A DNA stretch of 64,000 nt from Scytalidium lignicola (lineage: Eukaryota; Ascomycota; Leotiomycetes): contig NCSJ02000125.1 in NCBI GenBank assembly GCA_002812745.2, forward strand, positions 1 to 64,000, read 5' to 3'. Positions 49,101 through 61,100 of the stretch are shown piece after piece (position 1 is the first letter of the stretch; every line of letters begins with the position of its first letter). The translations under genes were made by a program, and so were the position numbers. The notes beneath the pieces were generated by a model. It saw only the letters and a program-made list of their open reading frames with translations, was not told the origin of the DNA and did no database searches.

Positions 49101-50640
49101 ATTTGATTTTTAATATAACCTAATATGTTCTTAACTTTATAACATTAAAAGATATCTTTTCTTGATAGTTTCTACTATACCTTATATTTAAGTTTTGAGT
49201 TTGAATATTAACATACTTTTAAACTTTAATATTGTTTATTAACAATATTAAGTAACTGTTGTTTTTGACTCTCATGCTAAGTCTAAGTTGTTTTACAACT
49301 TGTTCATTGATGAAGTTCTTTTTNAGCTTTTGAATTGATTAAGGCCTTTACTGGCTTTTTACACAGTTTTATATCTATGTATAATAATCTTCTACTGTTC
49401 ATAGAGTAGAGATTGACATTTTTAGTACTGTCAACTAATATATTATCACTGATCTCTAAATCTTCAACGTTTTCTTCTAATTCTTTGAAGAGTATTGTTC
49501 TTCTTTTAATAAGATTTCTCAGTCTAGGTTTATCTAAGCTTTTATTGTTCATGAATACTCATGCATCTTATACTCATTCTGCCATTTCATTTCCAAGGCA
49601 TTCCCTTATCTTAAGGATAGAAACATCACTTATTATAAGAATCCTTTCCACAGAATTCAAAGGGTGTACTTCTACTTCCTAGTTGAATTGTTCATTGATT
49701 TTTTATAATAGTTTGTCTTCTTTTAGTAATACAATAAGTAGTTCTAAAGGTAATGATTCTTCCTCTAGTTCATTAACTATAAATAGTACTTCCTCATCCT
49801 AATTAACTAGTTTAACAACAACTTTAACTGGTTCCCTTTGTTCTTGCTAAGCATAGTATTGTTCAGCTTTAAACAGTTGTTTTACTGATTTTCCTAAACT
49901 TTAAATTTCTTTATACTATGTTTCTACCTCTGCTTAGTCTTATTAATAAGTTAATATTAAAAGTCTTTTATGTTGTATGTTATATCTTCTTTACATAACA
50001 TAGCTTAATCTTTCTTCAATTACTATCTAAGCATCCTCAAGCATTTAATCGAAATCATCTTGAATTCAAGTTCTTTCTACTGATAAGAGGAACTCATATA
50101 ATCCTTTTTTTNATAACAATACTTTGAAGGTTAATCTTATAGACAAGAGTAAGATCTTCAATATCAAGTTCATATACTTTAATAATTGCTTCTTCTTATT
50201 ATACAATTCTAAAAAGTTAACTTCTATTTAAGATTTCTTATCCTCTCAGTCCTCTTATGCTAATCATGAGGTAGTATTTTAAGATTAACAATTCCTCAAA
50301 AACAGGATATTGTTCTGTTAGTATAATCTTAAAGTCCAATAGCACAATTATCTAAATTCTACTAACTCCTGGAATTAATCTCCATCTGCCTTGACCTTTG
50401 CTTTAGTTGTTATCTTGAGGATGTCTTATATGTTGAGTTCTTTCCATAAGTACAGAATCCATCTTAAGGATTCTTGTTATCATTATCTTGTTCACATTAG
50501 TCTTGATAACATGATATAGTATAGTTACCAAATCCTGGCAATCTCCTTCTTCTAAGGAGTTATCTTCCTTGTTTAAACCTTCTTTGTTTGAAGATTCTAA
50601 CAAGATATCCTTAATTCTTAAGATTTTCATAACTCTAACT
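46132..50640 (-). pseudogene. pol remnant of gypsy element B
   Basis: Minus-strand polyprotein remnant. The protease region is near 49300-49650 (ALINSKA). Reverse transcriptase lies at about 48400-49000, with a DNIII remnant of the YLDD box at 48400-48430. RNase H is at about 47650-48050. The integrase zinc-binding segment VECEICKKAKNPRRKP is at about 47170-47240, and a catalytic-core DFIVKL follows at about 47080-47110. Stops of RIP type are frequent. Confidence 0.75.
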
Positions 50641-51873
50641 TTAATTAATAAGCTTGACTTAATGTCTTTTTTNATAAGTATTTGCTATGTGTCCAGACAT
50701 TCTACACTTGAAGTATAACTTGTTTTTTCTTCTTTTGTCAAATTCTTTAAAGGAGATTCTAAAGGAATTCCCTTTTTTGCTTTTTCCTTCAAAGTGCTTT
50801 CTTCCTTTACCTTTAAATGTTTTTCCTTTCTTCATGGCGTTTAACTCCATAAGGTCCTTATAATCCTTCTTGTTGTTAGTTTTTCTATGGTTGAAGTAGG
50901 ATCCTCCCTTTTTGTCCAAGATCATCTTATATTGCTTATTCCTAATCTTGATAGACAAATTTACCAAGATGTCAAACGTAATAACCACAGGTTATCAGTA
51001 CAATTCTTCCTTGATGGAGTCCTTCAACCTAGTCTTATACTAGTATATATATGCTTCCTCTCCCCAGTTGACTAAAACTACATACTGGCGATAAAGCATT
51101 ACATATTCACTAGGGCTTTTGGTTTGTCTGAGGTAAGCTAATCGTCTTTCAGCATTCCTTTTTTCATCAATATCCTTATACAAGCATTTGAGTTCTCCTA
51201 TGTAATTCTCCCAACTCCTAAGGATGTTTCTTACTCCCTAGTTCATTGTTCCTCCGTTTGTGGCAAACCATTCATTCTTAAAGGGTTGAAACCAAGTTTT
51301 AGCTACCCCTCTCAAGTATGTGGATGCCCACAGAACCTTATGCATATCTCTAGGCAATAGATGATCATTTAACATTAAATAGGTTCTTGTCTGTACAAGA
51401 TACACCTTAAGCTTCTTTCTGTCCTCATAGAACAAGTCTAGTCTGGCGATCTTAACTTCTCTAGGTGTTGCCATTGGAACTTGCTCAGTGTTATCCTCTG
51501 GTTCAGAGTCTGGATCAAGGTCTAGGCTTGGAGCTCTTGCTTCTGGAACTAGTTTTAAGTCCAGCTTAGGTAATGGAGGTGCTGGTTTCTTTCCTGCAGC
51601 TCTCGACGATTCTCTAACAGTTGATCCTTCTGTTAACCTAGTAAGTTGCTTTGGCGGCATAACAACTTCCTCTAACACTCCTTCCTGGATGTTAGTTTCT
51701 TCGATAGTCTGATTCTCACCTTAGTCGTCCTCAGAGCTATCTTCCAAACTTTCCTCAGATACTTCCTCAGATCCCTCTTCAGATTCTTCTTCAAAGCCTT
51801 CTTCAGAACCTTCTTCAGGTTGTCGTTCGTTGTTGTTATCTACTGGTGTGTCTGTTTTCAAATCCTAATTCAT
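50641..51873 (-). pseudogene. gag of gypsy element B, nearly intact
   Basis: Starts at 51873 (ATG AAT TAG; third codon mutated from CAG as kept in element C). An acidic Glu/Ser/Gly repeat region covers 51720-51835. A 146-codon open stretch (51678-51238) includes a Pro/Asp-rich linker, the gag core LDLFYEDRKKLKVYLVQTRT and KTWFQPFKNEWF. A zinc-knuckle remnant LYFKCRMSGHIANTY (C-X2-C-X4-H-X4-C with two Cys mutated to Tyr) is near 50670-50715, preceded by a Lys-rich stretch. Confidence 0.8.
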
Positions 51874-51894
51874 CAAGATAGGTGGTGTTCAAAA

Positions 51895-52252
51895 TGTTAC
51901 AAAACTACGCTGTCCAGGTCACTGGGTAGCCAGGGGTAAGGTAGATGTTCAGGGACAACGGAAACGTATAACACACAAGCAAGCGACTAAGTCAAGGGTA
52001 GGATCTAGTAATGTATTTAGGTTGAACACGAGGAGTCTACTCTCATGTTCCTACAATGTGCTTATATAGATAATGAAATCCAACTGGACCCTTTGGACCC
52101 CTCAGGTCCCCCAGGTCCATNGACCCTTTNGACCCCCCAGGTCCCCAAGGTCCTACTTATGTCATATGATTGTTAGGTTCTTTATATACACTCTGCCGTG
52201 TATCGAGCCTCAGGCCTACACCAATCACCGTGTTATAGTAAAACCCGTAACA
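51895..52252 (-). repeat. Element B right LTR (type 2, 358 bp)
   Basis: The 5' LTR, TGTTACAAAACTACGC to CCCGTAACA. It has a GGACCC/GGTCCC internal array with two N bases and CTCTGCCGTGTATCGAGCC. This is the best preserved LTR of the window. Confidence 0.87.
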
Positions 52253-52261
52253 TTATTCAAA

Positions 52262-53159
52262 ATGATTAATATAGAATTTGCATCCTGGTTTCTAAGGATG
52301 TATATTATATAAGATTAGGAGAAACATACCANTTTACTTATCCAGAATAAGTATATCAAGAAGATTCTTAATCGATTTAAGTACAGTTATGTCAAACCTT
52401 ATTCTACTCCTTTTAAGGTAAATGTAGCTGAGTTCATGGTCAAATATAACAATATGACTACTCCTCAGGATATACAACTTTATTCTGAAAAGGTTAGTTC
52501 TGTTATATATCTTATAATGTAAACATACTTTGATCTGTTCNTTTTTAGTCTTTTGACTCTTATAATTCCTTCAAAATCTATCTTTATAACACTTGAAGTT
52601 GGTTAAACAAGTCTTTTAATACCTCCAAAGCATTTAAGATGTTAGTATTACCTTTAAAGGTAACAGAAACCTTGATTTTTATGGTTTTAACGACTTTAAC
52701 TATAGTAGTTGTTTAGAAATGCATTATTCTACTATAAGTTACCTCTTCTTTTTAGGTGATGGACTTATTTCATGGCATTGCTAGTAATTACCTTGTGTTA
52801 CTTTGTCTACTACAGAAGTTGAGTATTGTACTCTCTCTAAAGTGTTATACGAAGTTATATAGCTGGCCAGATTGCTGTCAGAACTCTAAGTCAACGTTTT
52901 AAACTTTAAAATCACCTTAAATAATGACAATCAGGGTTCCCTTTCTATAGCTAAGACTACCGAACAATCGAAAAGGGTTAAACACATTGATATCAGATAT
53001 CACTTTGTACGTGAAAAGATGTAATCAGGAGAGATCGTTTTGAATTACATCCCTACTGCAGATATAGTAGCTGACAGTCTTACAAAGGCCTTGAATTCAG
53101 TCAAACATACAAAGTTTATAGATTTGTTGGGTCTGAAATCGATCGCTTTGAATCGATAA
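52262..53159 (+). pseudogene. Copia RT C-terminus and RNase H remnant
   Basis: In shifting frames one can read QNKYIKKILNRF and TPFKVNVAEF (copia RT end), then RNase H text. The latter includes EYCTLSKVLYEVI, NDNQGSLSIAK, KRVKHIDIRYHFVREKM, YIPTADIVADSLTKAL and KHTKFIDLLG. It ends at TAA 53157-53159. This is the characteristic 3' end of a copia polyprotein. It has at least one stop (ATG TAA) and several frame changes. Confidence 0.78.
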
Positions 53160-53292
53160 AAACTCCTATTTCGGGTTCAGGTATTATACTTTCAGCATTC
53201 TGTTTTATGGTTCAAGTGTCTTTGCACTCGTTTTTATATAGGATTTAGGGTACTTTTGCATTAATTTTCAGTGCTTCGGTGACATGGGGGTA

Positions 53293-53509
53293 TGTTGTGA
53301 TATCCTGTGTGTCACCTTAGGCACCATCTTGTTTATTACACGTGACTTCCCTTTTTAGTAGTCTACTAGTTAGCTCTCTTTACTTGTGTACGTACGTAGT
53401 TACTACAACACCACAATATATTTGAGTAACCCCGATTACGCAACCTCTTGCTGTGCTTAATTCAACATGCCTTATTTGAATTTATTATATTACACAAGAG
53501 AGAACAACA
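53293..53509 (+). repeat. Probable copia 3' LTR
   Basis: Starts TGTTGTG directly after a purine tract and a TA. The end at AGAACAACA (53509) is a guess because no second copy is present in the window. Confidence 0.45.
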
Positions 53510-54071
53510 AGAAAACAAGAAGAAAACTAGTTTAATTAATCATTCAAGAAAAGCAGTAAGTTTCTGAATTATGATTATTTGTCATGTAATTCCGAATGAT
53601 ATATTAATAGCCAACCGTTGAGTGGAAAAGATTCGGAAGAAAAATGGAGCTATGCTATACTCCTGAAGTCCCTTACCATTCTATAGAAGNAAAAAACAAG
53701 TTCATAGCATAATAACACACCGGAACAGAAAATACACTCAATATTAGCATAATATATATGCATTTGTATTATTTATTTGCCTATGGTATGGTATCAATGC
53801 TTTCCTTCTACTTATAACGGAACCTATTAATTATTATCTAATCCGACTCATTAATTCCCTCCCTTTCCTCCTTTCCCTAGTTCTCATGCAATGTCAGGCA
53901 TCCCCAATTCCATTTCTCTAGCGTAGAGGATAACCACAAATCCCAAATCCCTACNAAAAAGAACGCCCACATACCCAACTTTCAAACCCAATCCAAAAAA
54001 GCCCTATTACCATGTCCCTAAAACTGAGGGCATCATCCCTACTAACCTCTAAAAAAAAAACCTAAACTAAA
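53510..54071. other. Intergenic 3' flank of the transglutaminase-like gene
   Basis: Ordinary to AT-leaning sequence without a coding frame. It should contain the polyadenylation region of the minus-strand gene ending at 54072. Confidence 0.4.
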
Positions 54072-56591
54072 CTAATCAACCTCCCAAGCCGCAATGCCCT
54101 CAAACCCCATCCCCGCCCTCCCCTTCTTCTCAAGATACCCCTTCTTATCCAACCCCCTCGCATCCTTTCCATTCACAGAATTAACCGCAAACAAACTAAC
54201 AGTCTGTCCCCGACATCCCAAATCCCTCGCGCGGACATCACACCACCAGTAGAAATCGTTCTTCTCAAAGGGTACAAAGTCCTCTTTCCGGCCATCGACG
54301 CCGTTGATCTTGAGGATGAAGCAGTACGGTTTACCTTTGCCGTTCCGCACGTGGTCCCAGTGCTCGCAGACCTTGGTGAATTGGAAGCGGATTGTGGCTT
54401 CCGGGTCTGCGGTTACGGGGAGGTGCTTTGCGCCCGGGAGGAAGGATGTTTCTGAGAGGCCGTGGTCTGGGATACAGGAGAAGAGTTGGGCTGGTTCGGT
54501 GCCTGTGGGACCTCTGATGTAATCTTCCCAGGTTGGGATCGAGCCATCGCTGCGGAAGAAGTAGGCGTCATCTTGTGGGAAGTGTTTGAGGCCGAAGTCG
54601 TCGTTAGGCATGGTGAACATGGCCGGGTTAAACTTCTTGTTATAAACTTGGTTGCTTAAATGTCCGGCTCCCCAGCAGCAATCAATGAGCTTCCATTCGC
54701 CGTTGTCGATGCGAACAGCATTCCAAGCGTGGCCGGCTGGATTACGTGGAGGAGGGGACTGACCAGGCTTGAGAGCGCTGAAACCATATCCCTTTCCATG
54801 ACCAGTGACCATCACGGATTCCAACCCTGCTTTGTGCGCAATTTCAAGAAAGAGACCAGCGTACCCACCACACACAGCAAGTCCAGTTGCAACTGTGTCC
54901 CTAGGTTCCACATGCCGAACATTCCCACTGAAGAAGGCCTCGGTATCGTAAGCGATGTTGTGATGTAGCCAAGTAAATATCGCCCTCGCCTTATCAGTGT
55001 CCGAACGAAAAGGACCGCAGAGTACATCGGCCAGATATCCCGTCACGTCGCCACGTGGAAGAGACTGACGAGGGTATTGAGCCCCAACGCTATCTGGACC
55101 AGAATAATCACGACATAAGAGACATCCAGGTTGTCTGGGTGCAGGAACAGGTCGAGACTTGACAGCATTGATTTGTGGAAGGGATGGCTTGGAACTGATA
55201 GGGATAGGTGGAGGGACAGCACCATTTGGAACGGAGCTAGCGCCGGCTCCAGGCCTCGATTGCAAGCCAGTCTTCTCCTCGATGAATTGTGTCAAATATT
55301 CCAGTTTCCTATAATTCCGATATTCTTCTGGCGTGTCGCTCTGACCATCGAAGAAGAAAAGAGTAGGCCACATCGTAACATTAAACCTCGCACCGAGATC
55401 CTTGTGTCCATAGGAATCCAGCTTGGCAATGATGACCTGATCCTTGGCATATGCGAAGTTATCAGCAAGTTCTTCATAGATCGGTGCAAGCTCTTTGCAG
55501 TGGGAGCAAAATGGGGCATAAAAGTCGACGAGAGCGGGCTTTCCTGACATGACAATGGAATCGAAATTGCTTGAGGTAAGCTCTACGACGTTTCCTTCGT
55601 GTGGATGAGGAACGGCAGCAGGAACAGCGACAGGCACGGGCACTGGGACGTTAACAGCAGCCGGAACATGGATAGGAACAGATGCTGGAACCGGACCCTG
55701 AGCGTTGGGTTTAGGCTTAGCTGTACCACCGCCAAACCCCATAGCGAGAATAGATCGAGCAGGGGTCGGATTAGCAGGAGGAAGTTTCCTAGGCGATGGC
55801 AATGTCTGCTGCGAAGCACGGTTCTCTTCAGCCACCAAGTTATTCCTGCTAGGTTGTCGTGGAGGTGCTCTAGGCGGTAGACTAGGCCTTGAGGGTAACT
55901 TTGGGGGTGTGGGCTTAACATCGCGGCCGTGATCGATGATTGGAGGCTTCAAGACATTCTGTGTTGATTTTGCTGACGCCAAGGGGGCAGTCTTCGTCGT
56001 CGTCGTCGATACTGCTGCTGGCGATGATTTCTGCTCCAGATCCCTCCTAGTAGGAGGTAATGGGGGAAGTTTCGCCTGGTCAAATGCAGGAGGTAAGTTC
56101 CTAGGCCCGTCCTTCGAGGAGACGCTTGTGTTCGAGGAGCTTGTATGGCCTAATGACATTCCTGATATGGTGGAGCTGTAGGATTGTATCGAGGAGTTGG
56201 ATGCTTTTCTATTCAACTGTGCAGATGGCCGACGAGGAGGTAAGGCAGGTGAAGGTTGAGTGGACTTTCTCACTGGGAGAGGAGGAGGTTGTGATTTGGC
56301 GCTTGGGGATCGCGGTGGTGGTGGACGATGTTGGTCTCTGTCGACAGGTGGAGGGGGGAGGATGCCATTATGTTTCACAGTATTTGACATAGTGTTGCCA
56401 TTCAGCTTTACTGTTGGAGAGCTAACAGAATGTACAGGCGGAATATTTATGGTTCGGCTTCGCGATTCAATCGCAGGTCGATTCGAGGGAGGGGGCATGA
56501 TTGGTGTTGGACGGTGTTCGGCCTGTTGCTTGTTCAAGGCAGCGATTCTCTGCGCGAGAGAAGTAAACTGGGGCTCCTCCACGTCTGCCAT
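54072..56591 (-). CDS. Proline-rich / thioredoxin (PDI-type) / transglutaminase-like fusion protein, Cyk3-related
   Basis: An intronless frame of 839 residues from ATG 56591 (CACCATGG context). An in-frame ATG 33 codons upstream is less likely. Residues 1-20 contain FTSLAQRIAALNKQQ. Residues 30-330 are disordered and Pro/Ser-rich with many PPLP, PPRP and LPSRP motifs suited to SH3 or actin-module binding. Residues about 330-440 form a thioredoxin fold resembling the a-domain of fungal ER PDI (VDFYAPFCSHCKELAPIYEE; CxxC at C362/C365, S-H between). After a linker, residues about 515-700 form a transglutaminase-like domain with the triad C574 (AVCGGYAG), H621 (GHAWNAV) and D637 (LIDCCWG). A C-terminal beta-rich domain follows. 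Transglutaminase-like proteins with Pro-rich N-termini include cytokinesis factor Cyk3. No signal peptide is seen, so the PDI-like domain would act outside the ER. Confidence 0.85.
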   Translation of the reverse strand: MADVEEPQFTSLAQRIAALNKQQAEHRPTPIMPPPSNRPAIESRSRTINIPPVHSVSSPTVKLNGNTMSNTVKHNGILPPPPVDRDQHRPPPPRSPSAKSQPPPLPVRKSTQPSPALPPRRPSAQLNRKASNSSIQSYSSTISGMSLGHTSSSNTSVSSKDGPRNLPPAFDQAKLPPLPPTRRDLEQKSSPAAVSTTTTKTAPLASAKSTQNVLKPPIIDHGRDVKPTPPKLPSRPSLPPRAPPRQPSRNNLVAEENRASQQTLPSPRKLPPANPTPARSILAMGFGGGTAKPKPNAQGPVPASVPIHVPAAVNVPVPVPVAVPAAVPHPHEGNVVELTSSNFDSIVMSGKPALVDFYAPFCSHCKELAPIYEELADNFAYAKDQVIIAKLDSYGHKDLGARFNVTMWPTLFFFDGQSDTPEEYRNYRKLEYLTQFIEEKTGLQSRPGAGASSVPNGAVPPPIPISSKPSLPQINAVKSRPVPAPRQPGCLLCRDYSGPDSVGAQYPRQSLPRGDVTGYLADVLCGPFRSDTDKARAIFTWLHHNIAYDTEAFFSGNVRHVEPRDTVATGLAVCGGYAGLFLEIAHKAGLESVMVTGHGKGYGFSALKPGQSPPPRNPAGHAWNAVRIDNGEWKLIDCCWGAGHLSNQVYNKKFNPAMFTMPNDDFGLKHFPQDDAYFFRSDGSIPTWEDYIRGPTGTEPAQLFSCIPDHGLSETSFLPGAKHLPVTADPEATIRFQFTKVCEHWDHVRNGKGKPYCFILKINGVDGRKEDFVPFEKNDFYWWCDVRARDLGCRGQTVSLFAVNSVNGKDARGLDKKGYLEKKGRAGMGFEGIAAWEVD

Positions 56592-57322
56592 GGTGACTGG
56601 AATCTGTTGATGACAGCACAGATAGCGAGACGTAGCAACTTTGACTGATAATGTCGTCGTCGAGGACGAGGCTTGGCAGGGTGTAACCACCTTTTCGCGA
56701 GTGGTTGCCGCGCGTAATTCACGATTACTGATCCCTCGAGAACGTAGAGCACCTCAGTTGAAAGAAAGACTATGGGTAAATAGTAGAGGTAAGAATATTT
56801 TGTCTCATTTGTGAAAGAAGCGTCTAAAGAATGCCAATAAATTATAAAACTAATGAGAAAATATGAGGTCGACGAGGCTGTGAATGGGCTTCGCCAGGTT
56901 GATGAAACGCCTCACCGCCCGTAGATGTGGGATCTTGCGGCAGAAAACGGCTGCTATGCCAGATTGGGCGACGAAGGATCAAAGGACAGCAACGTCCTCA
57001 TTGATGACCTCAGACTAAAAATAGCTATCGCTCAGCTCGAATAAATAATCAATTGAAATAACAGACATGACAATACCATCGCCATCATAAACAATCCGAA
57101 CCCTACACCATGGTCTATTGATTGGTCTACGAGTATGTCCCGCTTAAGACGACCAACATGCGGGGCAAGGCACCTTTGATAATTCAAGAAAACAACCTTG
57201 ACAAATCCTTTCTCAGACACCTAAATTCCTACCATCACAATAAAGAACAAACCATTTTAAATTTATCCTACTTATATAAAAAATAATCGCACACATCAAA
57301 AACTCTCTATACAACTAAACCC
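56592..57322. promoter_or_regulatory. Upstream region of the transglutaminase-like gene
   Basis: The first 200 bp upstream of the minus-strand start have ordinary composition, and AT content then rises toward gypsy element C. No specific regulatory motif can be named. A 62-codon minus-strand frame at 57032-57220 has no recognisable features. Confidence 0.35.
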
Positions 57323-57482
57323 ACCAAACCTCTTAAGTCTTATAAGTCTATAGACCTCTTAAACCCTTTAAGTCCTTTAAGTCTTAATCATATTATATAA
57401 TTGCTAGGTTCTTTATATACATTTTACTATATATTAAACCTCAGGCTTACACTAATCAGCTTGTTAAGTCAAATCCATAATA
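57323..57482 (-). repeat. Element C left LTR, truncated
   Basis: Only the inner half of the LTR aligns. The outer half is replaced by AT-rich sequence that I cannot match. It has type 2 words in the middle and a type 1-like terminus (AATCAGCTTGTTAAG). Confidence 0.65.
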
Positions 57483-57571
57483 TTATCCCCTTTTTGTATT
57501 AACATTATCTTAACACTTAACTATTATCATGAACATTTGCTTTGTTTAACAATTCCTCTTTCCTTTTTAAC

Positions 57572-58174
57572 ATGCTACTTAAATAACAATATTCTAAGAA
57601 TAGTATAAAAGAAAGGACAAGATTAAGAAAATATTAAAAAGCATTAAACTTAGAAAACTATATAATAAAGTACAGTACTAAGATATCTCCTTGTAATTTC
57701 TACATTCAAAATAGTTTAACTTACTTGATAGTTTTTAAGTCCAACTGTTATAATGAATACACTTAATGAAAGCATAAGTATAAGAGTAGGAGTATTCTTA
57801 TAACCTCTTAAAAAACCCTTAATAAGAAGGAGGCTTATCTTAAAGCTGAGAAGGAAAAGGCTACTCAAGTTATAACTAAGAATATAACTTGTCTTACTTA
57901 TCTTTACAAACAAAAGAAATTCCTTCATAAACATATTAGTAAAATAATCTATTATAAACTTTCTTTATTAAATGAGTTAAACACTACAAAAGAGAAAGAG
58001 AAATAAGAGAAACAAAATTCCTTATAACCCTTAAAATTGCATTCTGTTAACTTAAGCATAACTTCTTCCTTTATTGTCAACTCCTTCTTCTTTAACCTTG
58101 TAATTCTATTACTTAAAAATCCATTTTAAGATAAGTTTAATAATATCCCTTTAATAATTCCTTATAACTTATAA
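57572..58174 (+). pseudogene. Antisense ORF of gypsy element C (same version as A)
   Basis: A plus-strand frame of about 200 codons in register with that of element A (MLLK..; KERTRLRKY; KKEAYLKAEKEKA; YKQKKFLHK). All but one or two of the zinc-cluster cysteines are changed to Tyr by TGT-to-TAT, and about ten stops are present. Its retention in the same place supports this frame being a regular part of the element. Confidence 0.6.
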
Positions 58175-61100
58175 GATTAAAAGTAAGCTTTTATCCATTC
58201 TTACTTTCTAAATACTTTATTTATTTAATTAAATATTGTAATTTCTTATAATACATCTTATAACTGATGATTTCCTCAACTTCATATTCTCTTTCCAGAT
58301 TGACTTCTTCTAGCATTAGCATTTAGGCATTCTTAAGTACTAACTCAAGAAGTGAAATATAGAAAATAAGATATATCTTAACTATTATTGATAATTTTAA
58401 TTTATACATTAAAAGTTTATAAACTTCTTTAATTTCATACAATCTTATCTTAATTCAGTTTAATTTATCATTTAGTCTTATTATTTTAATGTTTTTTCTA
58501 AGAAGATAAACTTTATCCTCNTTTTTTATACATTAGTTTTTATCAAATGTTTATAATTATAATACTTCTTTATTCTTTCTTTAATATATTAAATTGAGTT
58601 CTTAATCTTGCTTTNCATTTCTTNTATTTANTTTANATANATCTTNATTGATTTACTTGTNAATTCTAATTCTANTCTANTNTAAAACCCTTNTGGTTCT
58701 TNNNTATAATTCNCATANAATAAAGTNNTTTTANTTAANTNATATAGTATATTATTATATAACATTTCTGCTATTNNNAAGTAATTAACCTAGTTGTCCT
58801 AATCATAATTAATATAACATCTCAANTATCCTTCTAACTATATGTTTAAACATTTTGTTTGCTTATTAGTCTGTAAATATTATACTATTGACAATTTCCT
58901 TTNAACTCTTATTCTTGTTGTTAATATTTCTTAAAACTTANATANAAATCTTATATNTCTATNAAANATTATTTGTTTTANTACTCCTTATTANGANATT
59001 ACTCTTTNNANGAATATATCAANTACCTNTTTTACTCNTTAAGTCTCCTTGAACAATTCAAAGATTATAAACTTGATATAATACTTAGTTATTATAAAGA
59101 TAAAGTTATACTTAACCTTTATCATATAATCTGTGGAAACCAGTAGTTTTATGATAAAATCTCATCTGATTAATTCTTATAGATTATTAGGTATTTATAT
59201 AAAGTATAATTATCCTCAAGGCTTCCTTTTTAGATTCTTAGCCTTTTTACAAATTTCACATTTAATAATTACCTTTTTAATTACTAATTATAATTTCATG
59301 ATAAAATAATCTTTATTGATTTGATAATAACATTAGGCTACTCTTATATGTTCATTATATAGCAAATTATACTATTCTTTAATAAACTCCTTTGTCAGTT
59401 TTATTAGTATATATAACTTCTTGTTCTTATATTAAATGTCTTTAAATTTCTCCTACTTACCTTTGATTATGTTTAGTAAAGCATTCTTTGCCTTTTCCTT
59501 TTTNAGTTGCTTTTCTAATTTAATTAGCCTATTACTTGTTAATTATTATTGTAATAACTATAAATTATTCCTTATTATATACTAAGAATTTACCTTTATC
59601 TTCTTTTAATATTAGTTTACTTTTTTCCTTTTTCTTTANNTAAATACTCAAGTTTCCAACTCAGAGCATTTACTCTTCCATTGTCTTCACCCTTAATATG
59701 AGTAATCTTAAAATCATACTCAGATAATTTCTCTGCTTATTATACTTGCTTAACATTTAATTGTTTAATTATTATAAAGTATTGAAGGTTATGATAATCC
59801 AAAAGTATATCAACTGTTTTATTAAATCTAACAACATACACTTGCTAATACTTCAAAGCTTTTATGATAATTAACATTTCCTTATTTAATGTTTGATAAT
59901 TCCTCTTAACAATATTCAGCTTTCTTGACCAAAATGTTAATAATACTTAATAATATTATTTGCTAATCTATTATGATTATAATAGCATAACTCTTAATGT
60001 TACATTAAAGGCATCAATTTCAATTCTTATTCCTCTCTTTAGATCAAAGATCCCCAAGAAGTCTTCCTTCACAAAAGCATCTTTAATACTTTAGAATACT
60101 TCTTTCACAATGTTATCCTATTCATAAGCTTAATTCTTCTTTATAAGTTCAATCAATAATATGGAGATCTTAGAATAATCTTTTATAAATCTCTAGTAAT
60201 AGTTAGTTAACCTTAAGAAACTTTATAATTATTTAACAATCTTAGGTGGTTCTCATTCTTTAATCACTTAAATCTTATTATCAAGGGTTTCTATTCTTTC
60301 TCCAAAAATACAATGTCCTAAGAACTGAACTTATTCCTTGTAAAATTCACATTTTACCAGTTTATAACACAATCCTGCCTCTTATAACACTTATAAAACA
60401 ATCTTGACATACTTTGTATACTCCTTAATACTCTTTGAGTATATAATTATATTATCAAGATATACTATCATAAATTTCTCTAAGTATTTTTCTAATATTC
60501 AATCTATTATCCTTTGTTATATTGTTAGAGCATTGGTCATATTAAATGTTATAACTAATAGCTTGAATAATTTGTATTTTGTTCAAATAGCAACTTTNTA
60601 CTNATTACCTCNTTTTAATCNTAACCAGATTAAATACTGATTATAAGTCTAGCTTGGTGAATATAACAATTCCCTTTAGCTTGTTCATCATTGAATCTAT
60701 CAATAACAAAAGGTATTAATCCTTCTTAATCTTATTATTCAAGTGTTTATAATCATCACAAGGTTATTCTAATAGATTATCTCCTTTCTTTATATAATAC
60801 AGTAATACTTTAACTTTGTTATAACCTTCTTTGTACAAACCTTTAAGAATCATTTTCTTAAGTAACTATTTTCTTATTACCTCATCTTCAATAAGAGTTG
60901 TTTGATAAATTAGTTTGTAAGCTAATCTAAACCCCTCTTTAAACTTTATCTTATAATCTTATAGTTTATGTTCTAGTAAGGCTAAATCATCAAGTCTTTC
61001 TATGAATAACTTTAACTATTCATAATATTCCTCAAGTATATATTTTATAGTTTTATTAACATGGACAATTCTTAAAGATATAGCTTTTTCCAAGAAGATA

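Larger units (their letters stand above)
45115..52252 (-). mobile_element. Ty3/gypsy LTR retrotransposon B, least mutated copy
   Basis: A 7.14-kb minus-strand element between LTRs 45115-45455 and 51895-52252, with the polypurine complement TTATCCCCTTTTT at 45456. Order on the minus strand is gag (51873 leftward), protease, reverse transcriptase, RNase H and integrase. A plus-strand Cys-rich frame sits beside the 3' LTR. The gag region at the right is nearly intact, while the middle carries many N bases around 48150-48480. The LTRs are of different types (341 and 358 bp) and the flanks (TAAAG and TTATT) are not a target duplication. Confidence 0.87.
52253..53509 (+). mobile_element. 3' part of a Ty1/copia retrotransposon
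   Basis: Begins abruptly at the end of element B. It contains the C-terminal reverse transcriptase/RNase H region of a copia element, a purine-rich tract (GACATGGGGG, 53281-53290) and a probable 3' LTR starting TGTTGTGATATCC at 53293. The 5' two thirds of the element are missing. Confidence 0.72.

Noticed and set aside
55131..56610. Several plus-strand frames of 70-138 codons
   Set aside because: They are antisense shadows of the proline-rich transglutaminase-like gene, whose codon bias opens them.
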